The notes: a model not told the origin generated them from the sequence alone. A stretch of 64,000 nucleotides of DNA from Apostichopus japonicus (GCF_037975245.1 NC_092579.1:2781001-2845000), one strand, 5' to 3'. Counted from the first letter of the stretch, positions 40,455-53,700 are shown. Translations and numbers: made by a program.

Positions 40455-42392
40455 CAGGTGCGTATCCAGGGGGGGGCGTTGGGGGCGCGCGCCCCCCGGG
40501 TAAGAAAAAGAGGAGAGAAAAAAGAGAAGAAAAAAGGGAAAAGGAGGGGGAAAAAGAAAAGGAGGAGAGAAAGGAAGGGAAAAGAAGAAGAAAAAAGAGA
40601 GAAAAAGGAGAAAGGGAGGGAGTAGAAGATAGCCAAGACTTCGGGAAGAGAAAGAGGAACAGTCGTAGTTAAAGCGCTGATCCCTATTATATACACAGGT
40701 TAGCCAGTGACAGATCAAGGATTACGGAGGGGGTGTGCGCCTCACCCTACCCCTTACACCGACAACTCCATTGTTGACGTTTCTTTCCCTCTCTCACTAA
40801 TGTATCTATATAAATACTATATATGGTCTATCATAACGCGTGTGTGTGTATGGACGCCTTAAACAATTGTACAATATATGGAACCAACTGTGGCTGGTTT
40901 TGAACTCGACGGGGTCGTCGGGAACATGACGCATTTCGGGAAGGGGAGACCGCCCCCCCCCCCGAGCAAATTTTCTTTATGACATCACTAGTAATTTCAA
41001 AATAGACAATGCTTAGGTGCAACTTACAAGGCCTGGGAAGTGTCATTTCCAGCAATCTGGGAGGCATTTTCGGCCAAAATTTTTCTTGTACGCTTCGCGC
41101 CAACTCATGGTGGCTCTTCGCTTAGATAGTTTGCATACAGGCTTCGCCCCTCCCTTGGCAATTACTCGCTACACGCCTGTTCGAATTTGTAAAGCAAAGA
41201 GCAGATATAACATCATATCAGTGAGCATTGAAATGCCTGTTCCACGATGAACAGCCTCAAAAACTGTCTATGTGTGTAGTCGAAGGCGTAGCCCAATTGG
41301 ATTTGGGGCTGTAACGACTTGCCCGAAAAAAAGCCAAAATTTTTCGCGCAAGAAGCGCGCGTTCAACATATCGATGCCAATATCATATAATCAAGCATCG
41401 GTCATTACATTGCATGGCATCGTGTACCTTACGGTCCGTGAAAGTAGCACAGTATACCGCCGGATGCTAATGTAAACAACCAAATGTCTTATCTAGATGG
41501 AGAAAAAGCATACCGATCCATTTATGTCAAACTCTCTTTTACAGTAGTAACGTCGGCCAATCTTAGAACTCTATTTTAATTACCAAGGAGATCATTTTTA
41601 AGCTATTCATTGCTATTTATTTTTCTCTCAGTAGGTGCCCGAAAAAATAGGAACAAGATTGGTTGCTGGGGGGGGGGGTGGGGGCTGCAGCCCCGCCTCC
41701 TACGGGACCTACGCCTATGTGTGTAGTGTTCGGTTTCGATATACCTGATATCGGAAATATCTGCTATTTTTCATTTCCTTCAACCAAGTTTTATAATAGC
41801 CATAATAAGAGGTTTCAATATTTCTACACCAATAAATTAACTCTGTCTGAATTTTCAAAAATTTCCTCACCAACATTCTTCATCATACTTTCCTCTACTC
41901 GTGCAATTTGTACCTGTCTATTAGGGGTTCAAGGAGGTTTTTCCCTATTGGTTGTCCATAGATTGAATTTTGTGCAATATTATGGGTATGTTTTGAAGTG
42001 ATTTTTATTCACGAGAAATGTGAATTTTCAAATTCTCAACAAATAATGTGCTTAAACCTTGAAAAGTGGGGCTTTCGGATATTGTGGACCGTGACGTAGA
42101 ATCGCCTACAAAAGCAATGATCCATAGGACATGCAATTAGGTCGAACATGATGTGTGACTGGTGACAACCTTCAAAAAGGTTATGGATGGAAAAAAAATG
42201 AGAAATACTTGGTTCTCAGGCAAAAGTGTACATTTGGTTGGTCATTTTCAAGCCCGAGAAGTGTCATTTCCGGTGATCTGGGGGGTATCAAAACAAGAAA
42301 TTTTCTTGTACGCTCCGCGCCAACCGATGGTGGCGCTCCGCTGAGATAGTAATTCGCGCCCCCCGGGTTAGAAAATCCTGGATACGCGCCTG
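40455..42392. mobile_element. Nested TIR element, CAGGYGCGTATCCAGG ends
   Basis: The left end CAGGTGCGTATCCAGG and right end (reverse complement CAGGCGCGTATCCAGG) match at 15 of 16 bases. GTATT flanks both sides, shorter than the 8 bp of hAT elements. Related sequence of the same family, minus orientation, lies inside at about 40950-41179, and a G-run-bearing segment bounded by TATGTGTGTAGT repeats lies at 41268-41730. It may therefore be a composite of several copies. Confidence 0.55.
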
Positions 42393-43218
42393 GTATTATA
42401 TAGTCAAGTTGTGGAGTAATAAGAAAACCAAGCTTTCCAACGAACAGTACCAAAGAGGACCAACACGTTCTTCATAGTGAATTAACATTATATTGACCTT
42501 CAGTTTACAATTAAATATATATGTCAAGGTAAGAATGATAGCCTCTGGCAAGTGAATTTAGCTGTGAAATAGTGAATAAAAATGAAAACTTCTTGTGAAT
42601 AAAAACTGAAATATTTCTACAGTATGTACTACAATAAAAAGTGTAAGAAATGTCTATATAAGTGAGATGAAGTGAACGGATGGATGTAGACGTAAATAAG
42701 CACTACTTCTGCTCCTTCAGATGGTAGGCCTTTCTTTTATCGAATCATCTTACATCTTTTCTGCCATCTTACTTCTGATGGCTGTCTTAGACACTCCATT
42801 AAACTTTAGTAGAGTCAACCCTAAAGGAACAAAGAAATTAGTATGAGATTTTCCATAGTCAAGATACATATTTGCCAACATTGCATTCCATTCTGTGTGA
42901 CCTATCACATGATATCCTAACAAATAGATTGGCAGCTGCACTATTTATTGCTTTCCATCATAGAGAGAGAGAGATACATCAGACTTGTTTTCAGAATTGC
43001 TGTTTGTAAATGACAAGATTTTTGGATTTAGTTGATTTTGTTTTAAAGTGATGACAGTTTCTGGACACTATTGTGAATGAAAACTACAGTTCAGTTAACC
43101 TAAACTTAACATGTGTCTTTACCTTAATTTTATTGAAATGTGAGTATAATCAATGCATATATAGACCGAGACATTGTAGTCAGAGTCAATGTAAGGATCA
43201 CTGATGTTGTTTTGCATC

Positions 43219-43537
43219 CAGGTGCGTAGCCAGGAATTTGCCAAGGGAGGGGCGAAAATGTAGGTAAACTATCAGAGCCGTAGATACGGCATTGCAAACT
43301 ATCTAAGCGTAGCGCCACCATAATTGACGCGAAGCGTACAAGAAAATTTTGGCTGAAAATGCCTCCTAGATCGCTGGAAATGGCACTTCCCAGGCTTTGT
43401 AAGTTGCATCTTAGCATTTTCTCTTTTGAAATTACTAGCGATATCATAAAAACATTAACAAATTTAAAAAAAAATATGCTCAAAGGGGGGGGGGGGAGAG
43501 GCGGCCCCCTTCGCCCTCCCCCTTGGCTACGCGCCTG
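43219..43537 (+). mobile_element. Non-autonomous hAT-like MITE
   Basis: Terminal repeats are CAGGTGCGTAGCCAGG and, reversed, CAGGCGCGTAGCCAAGG. A perfect 8-bp target duplication TTTGCATC (43211-43218 and 43538-43545) points to the hAT superfamily. The 319-bp body contains AGCGCCACCAT and GCGAAGCGTACAAGAAAATT words shared with copies at 40950-41179, 42240-42392 and 47929-48062, and a poly-G tract near 43487. No coding capacity. Confidence 0.82.
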
Positions 43538-43694
43538 TTTGCATCAAACTTATCAAACTACTTCATCAATAATTCCTGTAGGGATAGCCATTTCCTATTG
43601 GGAACTGCAGAATCCCTAAGGGAAATGATCATTTCCTTAAGGAATTGCCATTTCCCTAGGGAAATATATGGGTTTTTTTGTAAGGGATATATAT

Positions 43695-43970
43695 ATATAT
43701 CACGTGAAAGAGGAACCATTCTACTTTAATATGGTGCTATTCGGACATCCCAACTAGGTCGATAACTTAAAATAATCGATTTTGAAAAAAATTAAATCAT
43801 TTTTGGGATCATTACACATTACGTTTATACTGGGCGTTTAGAGATGTCCGTTTCGGGGTTAAAACTTTATGGCCACTTTTGGTCGAGAAATCGGTTTGTT
43901 ACCGATCGTAGAGATATGCCACGTGAAAGAGAAACCTTTCTACTTGAATGTGGTGCTAACTGGACATCTC
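43695..43970. repeat. ~240-bp repeat unit, middle block
   Basis: Same unit as 39600-39984 (ACTTTAATATGGTGCTA, GGTCGATAACTT, GGGATCATTACACATTACGT, TTAGAGATGTCCGTTTCGG). It is cut on the right by the solo LTR. Confidence 0.75.
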
Positions 43971-44430
43971 TGTAGAGATCATAGTCTAGTTCTCTCTAGT
44001 TTCCACCATTCAACCCTTTCACATGTGTTGCATGCCAGTGCATTCCAATCATAGTAATTAATAGTGATATGTTCAGTACTTACCTGTAAACACATACCTT
44101 GCATATATATTCTAGTAGAGGGTCATTGTTACTTACCTGTAGGTAAATACCTTACAGTCCTGTATATATGACTCTATAGGTATTGTTTTCTTTATAGTTG
44201 TTTCTAGGGTGGACCTTTCTGCATTTAAAGGACTCATATGGTTTGATTGGTTACTGTTATTGTATTATCATTTTGATTGGTTGAAACACTGATGACCAGC
44301 CTGTGTCAGACTGGTCATCAGGTTCTTGTAAATAGTGTTATAGAAAATACAGCAGAGTTGCACAGAACCCCAGAGTGTGCAGGTGCCTTTTTTTTTTTTG
44401 TTCTTTGAGTTTTTCCACTCGGTCTCTACA
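43971..44430. mobile_element. Solo LTR (460 bp)
   Basis: Begins TGTAGAGA and ends TCTCTACA, an 8-bp perfect inverted terminus with the TG...CA ends of LTRs. It is flanked by the 4-bp duplication TCTC (43967-43970 and 44431-44434). The interrupted host repeat reads GACATCTCAACT in its intact copy, confirming the empty site. No internal domain is present. Orientation and family are not determined; a 4-bp duplication is usual for Gypsy-type or related integrases. It ends 362 bp before the ALDH2 start codon. Confidence 0.83.
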
Positions 44431-44593
44431 TCTCAACTTGGTCGATATCCCAAATTAATCTATCAAAACAAACAAAAAACAATACCTTTCTTATTTATGC
44501 ACTAGTTGAACACATAGTCGACCGCAGGGTCAGTATAACACACACGACCGCAGTGACAGTGTGTCATGTCTTACTGTCCTTTTTTCTCTTAGC

Positions 44594-44639
44594 GGCTGCT
44601 GTTAGTGTCTGCTGTTAGTGGCTGCTACCTTCAATCAGG
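44594..44639 (-). repeat. 46-bp inverted repeat, right copy
   Basis: Partner of 39314-39359. It lies about 150 bp upstream of the ALDH2 ATG, so it is probably in or near its promoter or 5' UTR. Confidence 0.6.
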
Positions 44640-44792
44640 CGCTTCTCGGTGGATCGGAAGCATTACATCAGTAGGCTAGTGACCAAGTCAAAAGCGGAGG
44701 TAAAAAGCTACAACTTCCCGGTGATTGAAGTACTGTAAAGTTACTGTGTTTTAAGTATTCATTCTTGTGATATTTTCCAACTCAAGAAAATC

Positions 44793-47700
44793 ATGTTCAC
44801 AGCTGCGAGGTTTGTCCGTCAAGTGACGTCCAGGTTATCTGCACCAGGTATCAATATCCGTTGTATGTCAGCCGTCCCCCAGCCACAAACCAATCCTGAT
44901 GTCCATTGCAATAAGGTAATTCCGTTTAGTGCTACCTTATCATATAAGAATTAAGATGCCTAAGTTAAAAAATAGTCAAGAAAGTAGTATGATAGTAGAC
45001 TAAGTCAGGTATTGTAGGTCCAACTAAACTAGCAAGGCCTAGCCTTTGTTCTTTAACTAAAGCCAGCAAGACCTACTTAATTGAAAATATTTCTTAGCAC
45101 ATTTGCAACAGCACAATAGCAATAGAAAGGAAAACAGAAGTCAAATAAATTAAACACAAAGAACTAGCAAACCTGTTACATTTGGGCCAGCAATAGCGTC
45201 AACATGCTATTTTGAATTTGAGTGTGTATGCCTATCCTGTAACTTAAGATTGTAGCCTCTTAGGGTTACATCTTTATGTTCTGACGTCTCTATGTGCCGA
45301 CGTCTCTATGTTCCGACGTCTCTTTGTTCCGACGTCTCTATGTTCCGACGTCTCTATGTTCCGACGTCTCTATGTTCCGACGTCTCTATGTTCCGACGTC
45401 TCTATGTTCCGACGTCTCTATGTTCCGACGTCTCTATGTTCCGACGTCTCTATGTTCCGACGTCTCTATTTTGGGGGAGAAAATGGGCAAAGAAATTTTT
45501 TTAAAAATTATTATAGTTTTGATGCTATATTCACGTCACACCGATCAAAATTGTCAATGGGTTGATCCCAGGTGACCTTTGTGTTGTAAGTTGTACAAGG
45601 TCAAAGTTAATTTTCAGACATTTAGTGCAATAACTCCCAGTGCCAAGGTGTGACAAGGTTGATATTTGCTGACAAGTTGCAAATGGTTTAGGGGAATATT
45701 TTCAAATGCATCGGTCATGTGATCCGAGGTCACCAAAGGTCAATTAATGATAAAAAACTAGTATTTTTGCGATAACTTGAGAACGAATTGTCCATTAGGG
45801 TTGGAAGTTGCTTCAATGTAATCCAATTGTTGACCCGCATCTGGGTGACCTTTGACCTCAATTTGACCTTTGGTGACCTTACGTGTTTTGGGGATTTTTA
45901 CAGTTTCGATGCTATTTTCAGATGTCAAAGGTACCTTTTGATCATAAATGTCAATTGGTTGACCCCTGTGTGACCTTTGTGTGAAGTTATACGAGGTCAA
46001 TGTTAATTTTCAGACATTTAATACAATAACTCCCAGTTCCAAGGTGTGACATGGTTGATATTTTTGGACAAGTTGCAAATGGTATAGGGATATATTTTCA
46101 AACTTAACAGTCATGTGATCCGAGTTCACCAAAGGTCAATTAATATTAAAATACTAGTATTAGTGAATAGAGTGGTGGAACATTTTTAAACTTAATGGTC
46201 ATGTCATCTGTGGTCACCAATGTTATCATATCTGTTGACTCCCTTGTAGGTGACCTTATATTTCTTACATTTTCGATGCCATATTCAGATCTCAAAAGTG
46301 CATTTTGATCAAAAATCAGATCACAATTTATGATCACAAAAGTGTTGTTGTAGTGTTGGTTACTTTATGGGTACATGTAGGACCACAATTACTTGACTAC
46401 AGTATTTGAGCCCAATTTTGCTTGATAATAATATGTGTATTGTCATATACTGTACTGTACCCCTACGCAAGGAACCACAGTGCCCTTGGGCTCTTTTTTA
46501 AATAACAGCTCGCCTTTCATTCATTTTTCTATTCTTTTATTTGTGCACATGTGTGTATGACTGGTATGAATAGAAAATATCCCCAATAATTATATGTCTA
46601 GATCTATACTATATATACCGCTGTTTTTGATTTGATCATCGTTGGTGTTATATACTTTTAACTCTTTAGAGGCCGGTCAATAGATGCATAAATTTCAGTT
46701 TTGACCTTTAAGATACTCTGAGTTCAGTTTCCGTATCCCTTATATTTGTTTGTTTGATTGTTTATTTGATTTTTGACATATTAATAAATATATGTGGAGG
46801 GAAGTCCAATACAGGCTTAACAAAGTAAAGGACTCCCAAGAAAAAAAGTATATACATAAATGAAAATATAATTAATGTCTTAATAAGGAATAATTAATAA
46901 CATGCAATATTTATAACCGATGTATCAATACTGAAAAATAACTTCCTTTTTTTAGCGTTTTTCTAAATGTTACTTTAGATTGTTTAGAGTTTATAGCAGC
47001 AGTTAGAGAACGCCATGTCCTTATAGCACGATTCTTTAAACTTAACATACCAAATGTTGTATTACATAAGTTGTGGTGTGCTTGACCGGCATTTCTAGTG
47101 CAGTGACTATGTATGGCGCTGTTAACAGTAAAGAAGTCATGAAAGGCTGCAGGAAGTAAGCCATTCCAAGCCTTGTAAGAGAATGTGGCTTCATTCAGCA
47201 TAATAATATCACTAAATTTTAAAAAGTTGAGCAATTTGAAATGTTTATTTTATTATTATTAATATTATTATTTATATGTCATATATTATACATTATTATA
47301 TTAAAAATATAATTATTTATCTTTTGATAGCTTTTCATCAACAATGAATGGGTGGATGCTGCAAGTGGGAAAACATTTGCGACAGTGAATCCAAGTACTG
47401 AAGAAGTTATCACAGAGGTCGCTGAGGCTGACAAGGTTAGAATTAACAAATTAAATAATGAGGATAATAGATTTCCATCAAATAATTAATAATTATGACA
47501 GTTATTATTTTGTGATGACATTTCTCAGTCTTACGTGTATTCTATTCAAGGGCGGCAGAAGCACTTTTAATCTGGGGGGCACCGACGTCGAAGGGCACTT
47601 TGCAGAAATTTGATTGGACTGATGCAGCCTTATATTTACTGTAGTACCCTTTATAACTCTTATTGTATTATCTTATTTGCGGATACACATCACTCCATCA

Positions 47701-50700
47701 ACACCCCCCCCCCCCAAAGAAAATATGTATACTAGCACTGTAATATCCAATGCGCAAATTGGGAAACAAGGAACAAGTTTTCTTTTGAGACAGAATGAGG
47801 TGAAATCATGCTAGTTGCTAAATGTAGGAATCTTCCGAATTAGAGTTTTTTTTTCTTGTTAATATCTTAACAAATTTTTTTCCATTCGAAATAGCTTTGA
47901 GTTTGACCCACAGAAATTCATTGAAAGTCACGGGCTTAGCCAGGATTTGCAAAGTTGTATGCACGACTATCTGAGCAGAGCGCCACCATCGGTTGGCGCG
48001 GAGCGTACTAGAAAATTTTTGGTTTTACAAACCCCTCAGATGGCCGTAAACGGCCCTCCCCGAGTGTTCATTTTACTTAAATGTAGTCAGTATAGGCTCC
48101 AAATTATAGCACGCTATAATCGCTAGAAGCTTTCAAATTTTACTCTCCACATTGTTCTCAGACATTGTTAAGGAACACACAAGATGACTGAATGTCCCAG
48201 TGAGGAAAATTTCCTCAAAAGGTTGTAATAAAAAACAGTTTAAGAATTTTGACCAAAGGTGACCATATTTGAATATCTAGCATACATTTTGGGGCCAATA
48301 CAGCATACCCTTTAACTGTTCAACTTTATAAGTGAATTAAAATTTAGTTGATCTCGAAAAATGGATTTTCATGATTTTTTTTTTCCATTTCATATTAGTT
48401 TAAATGTGTCTGACCATGAACTTTAAATATTATGCAGGCTGATGTTGACCTGGCGGTGAAAGCAGCCAATGAGGCATTCCGGCTTGGATCTCCATGGAGG
48501 ACGATGGATGCCTCTGAACGGGGAAACCTGTTGAACAGACTCGCAGACCTGATTGAGAGGGACAGAGCCTACCTCGCTGTAAGTTAAACCAGCTGAGTCT
48601 GTGACGCAATTGTCTGTAGAGCTTCCAACGCTGTCTTATTTCATTTACTGGAAGTTGTTTTAAAACTATACCAAGATTTTGATCCATGTTTAGAATACAT
48701 AAATTTACCATCTTGTGTATGAAACATTTGGTAATCTGTTAGCACATTGCAATGTCAAATTTTGGTCACAGTCTTTCAAGTCAAAGGTGGCAAGATTTCA
48801 AACTTTGGAAATTTTGGTGGCATGAAATCCAGAAGGAAAATATGATGAAATTCCTGTTCTGATCCCTTTGTTCTGTTCTGATCCCTTTGTTCTGTTCTGA
48901 TCCCATTGTTGTTGTGTCAACTTATATTCTAGATTCTTAGAAGTGAAACTATTGTTATTATGTTTAATCAGTTTGTAAAAGTGTTCTTATTTTATTGCTT
49001 TAAGTAGGTATTCAAATTACTGACCCATGCAATACCTTGCTGTACAGAACATATATGTGTACTGCAGTATGTGTTGTACTTTATTATAGCACCACCACTT
49101 GCATTCACACAGAGCATTTTTTTTGTAAATACGTTATATTAAACTTCTGCAACCGGTCGGCAATTTGTAGTGTCTAATGTCACAAAATTGCTAACTTCTC
49201 TAGATTTTCAGACTATATCTTGCTAGTAAGACACAAGCTAAGACTAAGGGCTATTCATTGGAAAGCAGATTATGAGAACCCTTTAATAAACTTAGTAACC
49301 CTTCATACAAGAAATGTAAAAGAAAATAAATAATTTTAAATAAAATTGTAAAACAAATTGTCAGTCCAAGAGGTGCTTAATTTGGAGAGTCCTGCAACTG
49401 CTCTTACTTGTTTATGGTTTAGCGTGTATATATTGTAATATAATCCCAGGTAGTTGAGTAATTGTAGCAGTACCAGCAAAAGTTATCTGTTAAACAGCAT
49501 AGTCTACTTTCATACTGTACGATATATATATCTGACTAGCTATGTCCGGTGCAGTATGCTCAATATCATATGGACAAATATGTTTGGTAATATTAGTGGA
49601 TTTCAGTGTGTATACATTGCACGTATCATTGGCAAGTTAAGATCAAAAGGCTAGATAATATTTTCATTATATAACAATAATGCATATATGTGTCTATCTA
49701 GGTTCTAAGATATGACCACACCTTTGAGGAAAACATAATGCTAAATATGTTTTTTTTTTGTAGGAGAGCTGCAAATATATTTCCTGTTATTCTTTTTTAA
49801 TAAACTTCCTGTAGGAAAAGAGCAAATATGTCGTATAAGTATGACTATCTTTCATCAGACAACTTGAGGTCTCTTTTCAACCACCTGCGGTCACTTTTCC
49901 ATCCATCAATTACTTCATAAAAGAGTTTTTGCAAATTTGAGATGACCTTCACTTGTTAATTTCTAGAATTTTGTCTGTTTTTGGCATTGTGAACTTTTTC
50001 TTACTATAATCTACATCCAAAGTATGTGTTATGATTGTGATCTGCAGTTGATATGAATGTTTCACCTAGTTCAAATTTGAGAATTCAAAGTGGTTCTAAT
50101 ACTCCAAGGGCGATCAACTTCATAGTGCGGATCAGACCCCGCAAATGTGATCGCGGATCTGAGGCCAGGAATACTATCACCCTCTCGGAGAGGTTCCTGG
50201 CCTCGGATCGGTTTGAGTCTTAAATGGCTGGTGCACTGTATTAATTTATAGCTACAGTTACAGAATTAGATACACCACACATTATCACACACATTATCAC
50301 AGTGATAGTTTGCAGTTTGCAATGCATACAGAAGAAAGAGCCCACTTTATGTAGGCATATTAGATCCTCCTGCAAGCAGGAACTCGCGAAGAAGCCTCAT
50401 TGGCTTATCAAAGCTGCAAGCTGACCGAAGTCAGTCTCTTACAATCATATTTAACGTCCATGATTATGAATTGTTAAATGTCAACAACTCTGTAACTGGA
50501 CGACTTACATTTATCTTTGGAGTTACTCGAATCGGGGACCTTATGATTGAAAGGCACCGGCGTTAACCACTGAGCTACAGTAACACTCCTAATTGATTTG
50601 TATAACAGTCATATGTCATGGTCTTCTTGCACTGGCATAAGTTATTAAATACTCTTTTAACTTTGACCCACCTCCTGTTCTCCATTGTGGACATGTCAGG

Positions 50701-53700
50701 GGTCAACTTGATTGCTTCCATAGGAAGAACAAGATCATGTTCGCTGATCAATTTGTTCTGAAATGTGAAGTTGTGAGCAAGGCATTGCTTCTAGGATCCT
50801 TTAATAGAAACATGCTTTTATTATTGCGTTTGTCCATGTGTTTGTGACATCAAAGCTTGATTTTCTAAATTCACTTTTATTTGGCCTTCCTGATTCGGCC
50901 ATCAAGAAACTCCAAAAGATCCAAAACACCGCTGCCCGTATTGTGAAAAGGAAAGGAAGAAAGTGCCGCACCACCCCACTTCTGAAGGAACTTCATTGGC
51001 TCCCTATCAGCTACAGAATCCAGTATCTTCTCACCTTCTGTGCTCATCATCTTGAACGGCCTGTGTACCTGTCACAACTTCTCTTGCCATATACTCCAAC
51101 TCGCACACTTCGATTGAAGAACTATGGTTACAGAAGCTTCCAATACTCTGGGTCTTATCTCTGGAACAAGTTACCAGATCACATTCGAACATGCTATAAA
51201 CTTTCTACTTTCAAAAGTCTACTTAAGACCCATTTTTTCACTTGTTCTTTTGTAAATTAATTTACTTTCTTTGTAAAGCGCTTTGAGCAGTAACTTTTGT
51301 TTACTGATTTGGCGCTATATAGGTCTCATTTATTATTATTATTATTGATCTCTCTCTTTGTTACTCCTAGAGTTTGGAGACTTTGGACAATGGGAAGCCA
51401 TATCAAGTTGCATTTGCAGCTGATCTGGCACTGACCATTCAACATTACAGGTTTGTTCAATTCTATGTCCTACTGTAACATCAGTTAAATTCCTTACCAA
51501 ATATCAAAGTACCTCTTTAAAAGTCTCCCTATTAAAGCAGTATATTTCATCACGTTTGTCACAACCGAGCGGTTCAGTACATAGGCATTGCTTGACCACA
51601 GGGGAGTGGTTCATTATGTAGGCTGTGGAGAGAATGAAAATGCAACTCATGCATGTTTGGTCACTAGTCATTTGGTGTCAGCCAAGGACACACTCTGTAA
51701 AGCCTTCTAAACACAAGTCTTGTAAACAGGACATCCCAAGATAGGTTACATCACATTGCTCATACTTTGCATGTGTCTTTCTTATAGTGAGTACAAGTTC
51801 TGCTTCTTTTGAGAAACAGAACTGTATTTCCTTCTGACATTTTGCATTATGCAAGAAGTGGTTGGCAAGTTTGAACTTTTCCTTCATTAATCTTTTGTGG
51901 CACTTTGTATTAGCAGGCTACTTTGTTTTTAGGAATCGTGCTTTGCGGTTTGTCATTGTAAATTCTTTGCATAGTACAGTATATAGTGAGCCTCAAGTAG
52001 CCAAGTGAACTACTTGCTTTTGTCTTTTAATCATTGTTACATCAAAGTTGGTAGGTGGAATGTAAGTCACAAATTTTCTCTACAGACCCAAAAGGCAGAA
52101 TGCATATGTGTCACTATGCATTGTGGAATGTACTGTTATTATAGAATTTGAGGTTCAGCAACATTGCTACGCTGTTTATGAATCATAACAACTTGGGCAT
52201 TTAAGCAGGAATTAATCATAGAGTGTTCTGCAATCATGTTTGCTCACTGATATGTGTTTAATCTTCAGGTACTATGCTGGCTGGGCAGATAAAATTCATG
52301 GGCAGACTATCCCTGCAGGTGAGAGGAAACTTTTGTTGACTTTCTTCATTGTTAACTTTGCCTTCTGTTGTAATATTTTTTGTAAAGGAAAAGAGTCTTT
52401 TACTCTAAGTTCTGCTTGATTTATTTACGGAATGGCTTTGCAGATAGGACCCAAAGTTAAACGTCAAAAGTGGAACATCTGTTGATTTGCTTCATACTAT
52501 TTCCTCAAAGATATGGATGACATTTCCTGGATCTTAGGTTACTGTTGTTCCAGTTGCAGGATTTCAAATTTTGTTGTCTTTAACTATTAGTTTACTGAAA
52601 GATACTACTGATCAAAAACATCCTCCCCCCCCCTCCCACCCGATTGCCTCCCCTCTACTTCTCAGTAAGTTAACCACGTTAACACAAAAATACCCAATTT
52701 AGAAACTCAAATCATGTTATCAATTTCTCTATGGGCAAAAGCCCTTTCCGATACGAACCACATACACAAGTAGTTAATGTTTCGACTATCTCTAGGGGAA
52801 AAGGAGAGGTTGGGGGCAGGGAGGGGGTGGGGATGGGTAGGGAATGACACATCAAGTGGAAGCAGTTGTCTGTAGTTATACTAATGACAAAAGAAGAGAA
52901 GTACACTTTACAAATATGGCCTCTTTAGACTACCTTTGAAGCTGATTGTACTCACTAAGTACATAGGGTGAGGAGCACTATGTTAATACTCATAAAGAAA
53001 ACATGGATTTTGATCACAAACAACCACTTGAAACACTAGGCATGTTACGCCACCTTTAATGAAAATTTTTCAAGCAGCTTTTTCAAAGGTTGTAAAGGTT
53101 TCTAAAGAACCCAACAAAGAAGTAAAAGATGATCCATGGGCTAAACCCAAACATTGTTGTTTCTGCAGTTCATATAGGCATCTGTTGTCATTTAATGTTA
53201 CCTTTGCAAGGTTGTTATTTTTAGTAGGTCCCACCTGGTTTACTGTGTTATGTATTAAACAAATATTGAATACCTATTGGTTCTTTGATCTGTTAGAATT
53301 TAAACTTCTAGCCATAAAACTGTGAGCACTTCATCGTAGAAACGAATAGATTTTCTAGTGGACCTAAAAGTTGAAATGGTTTTTACAAATCTGATTTTAT
53401 GTAAGCTGCCATAAAAAAGACAGATTCTTTTACTTTCTGAACTATTCTAGTGTTGTTTGATTGATTGTCTGTCAGCCATGCATACTAAAGCTGCCCTGGT
53501 AAATATGATTCATGCCCTAGGATAACAACTGTACTGTCTACTGTTAATAATGGAGTTATTATATCTTCATATGCTATGTATTATGCTGTAGATATAGGTC
53601 AGATTTTGTGAGGTACAGTATTTCCACAAACAGTTACTACCATTATGACACAAACAGTATGACCATATTACAATTGATGTGTCATTTCTTCATATGTTTT

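Larger units (their letters stand above)
39985..43686. mobile_element. 3.7-kb insertion with CCTTAC-AAAAAACCC terminal repeats
   Basis: It interrupts the 240-bp repeat at a GAGATAT site. The left end reads CCTTACCAAAAAACCC and the right end is the reverse complement CCCTTACAAAAAAACCC, followed by an (AT)n stretch. Sub-terminal DNA is full of short palindromes of the type TTTCCTTAAGGAAAT. No transposase was recognised. The interior holds further nested elements and an A/G-rich tract (40500-40660). Confidence 0.6.

Noticed and set aside
45292..45575. Three overlapping repeat-peptide open frames
   Set aside because: They result from the 16-bp minisatellite read in each frame.
50521..50588. Functional tRNA gene on the minus strand
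   Set aside because: The D and anticodon arms do not fold cleanly and the T arm is degenerate; a SINE head fits better.
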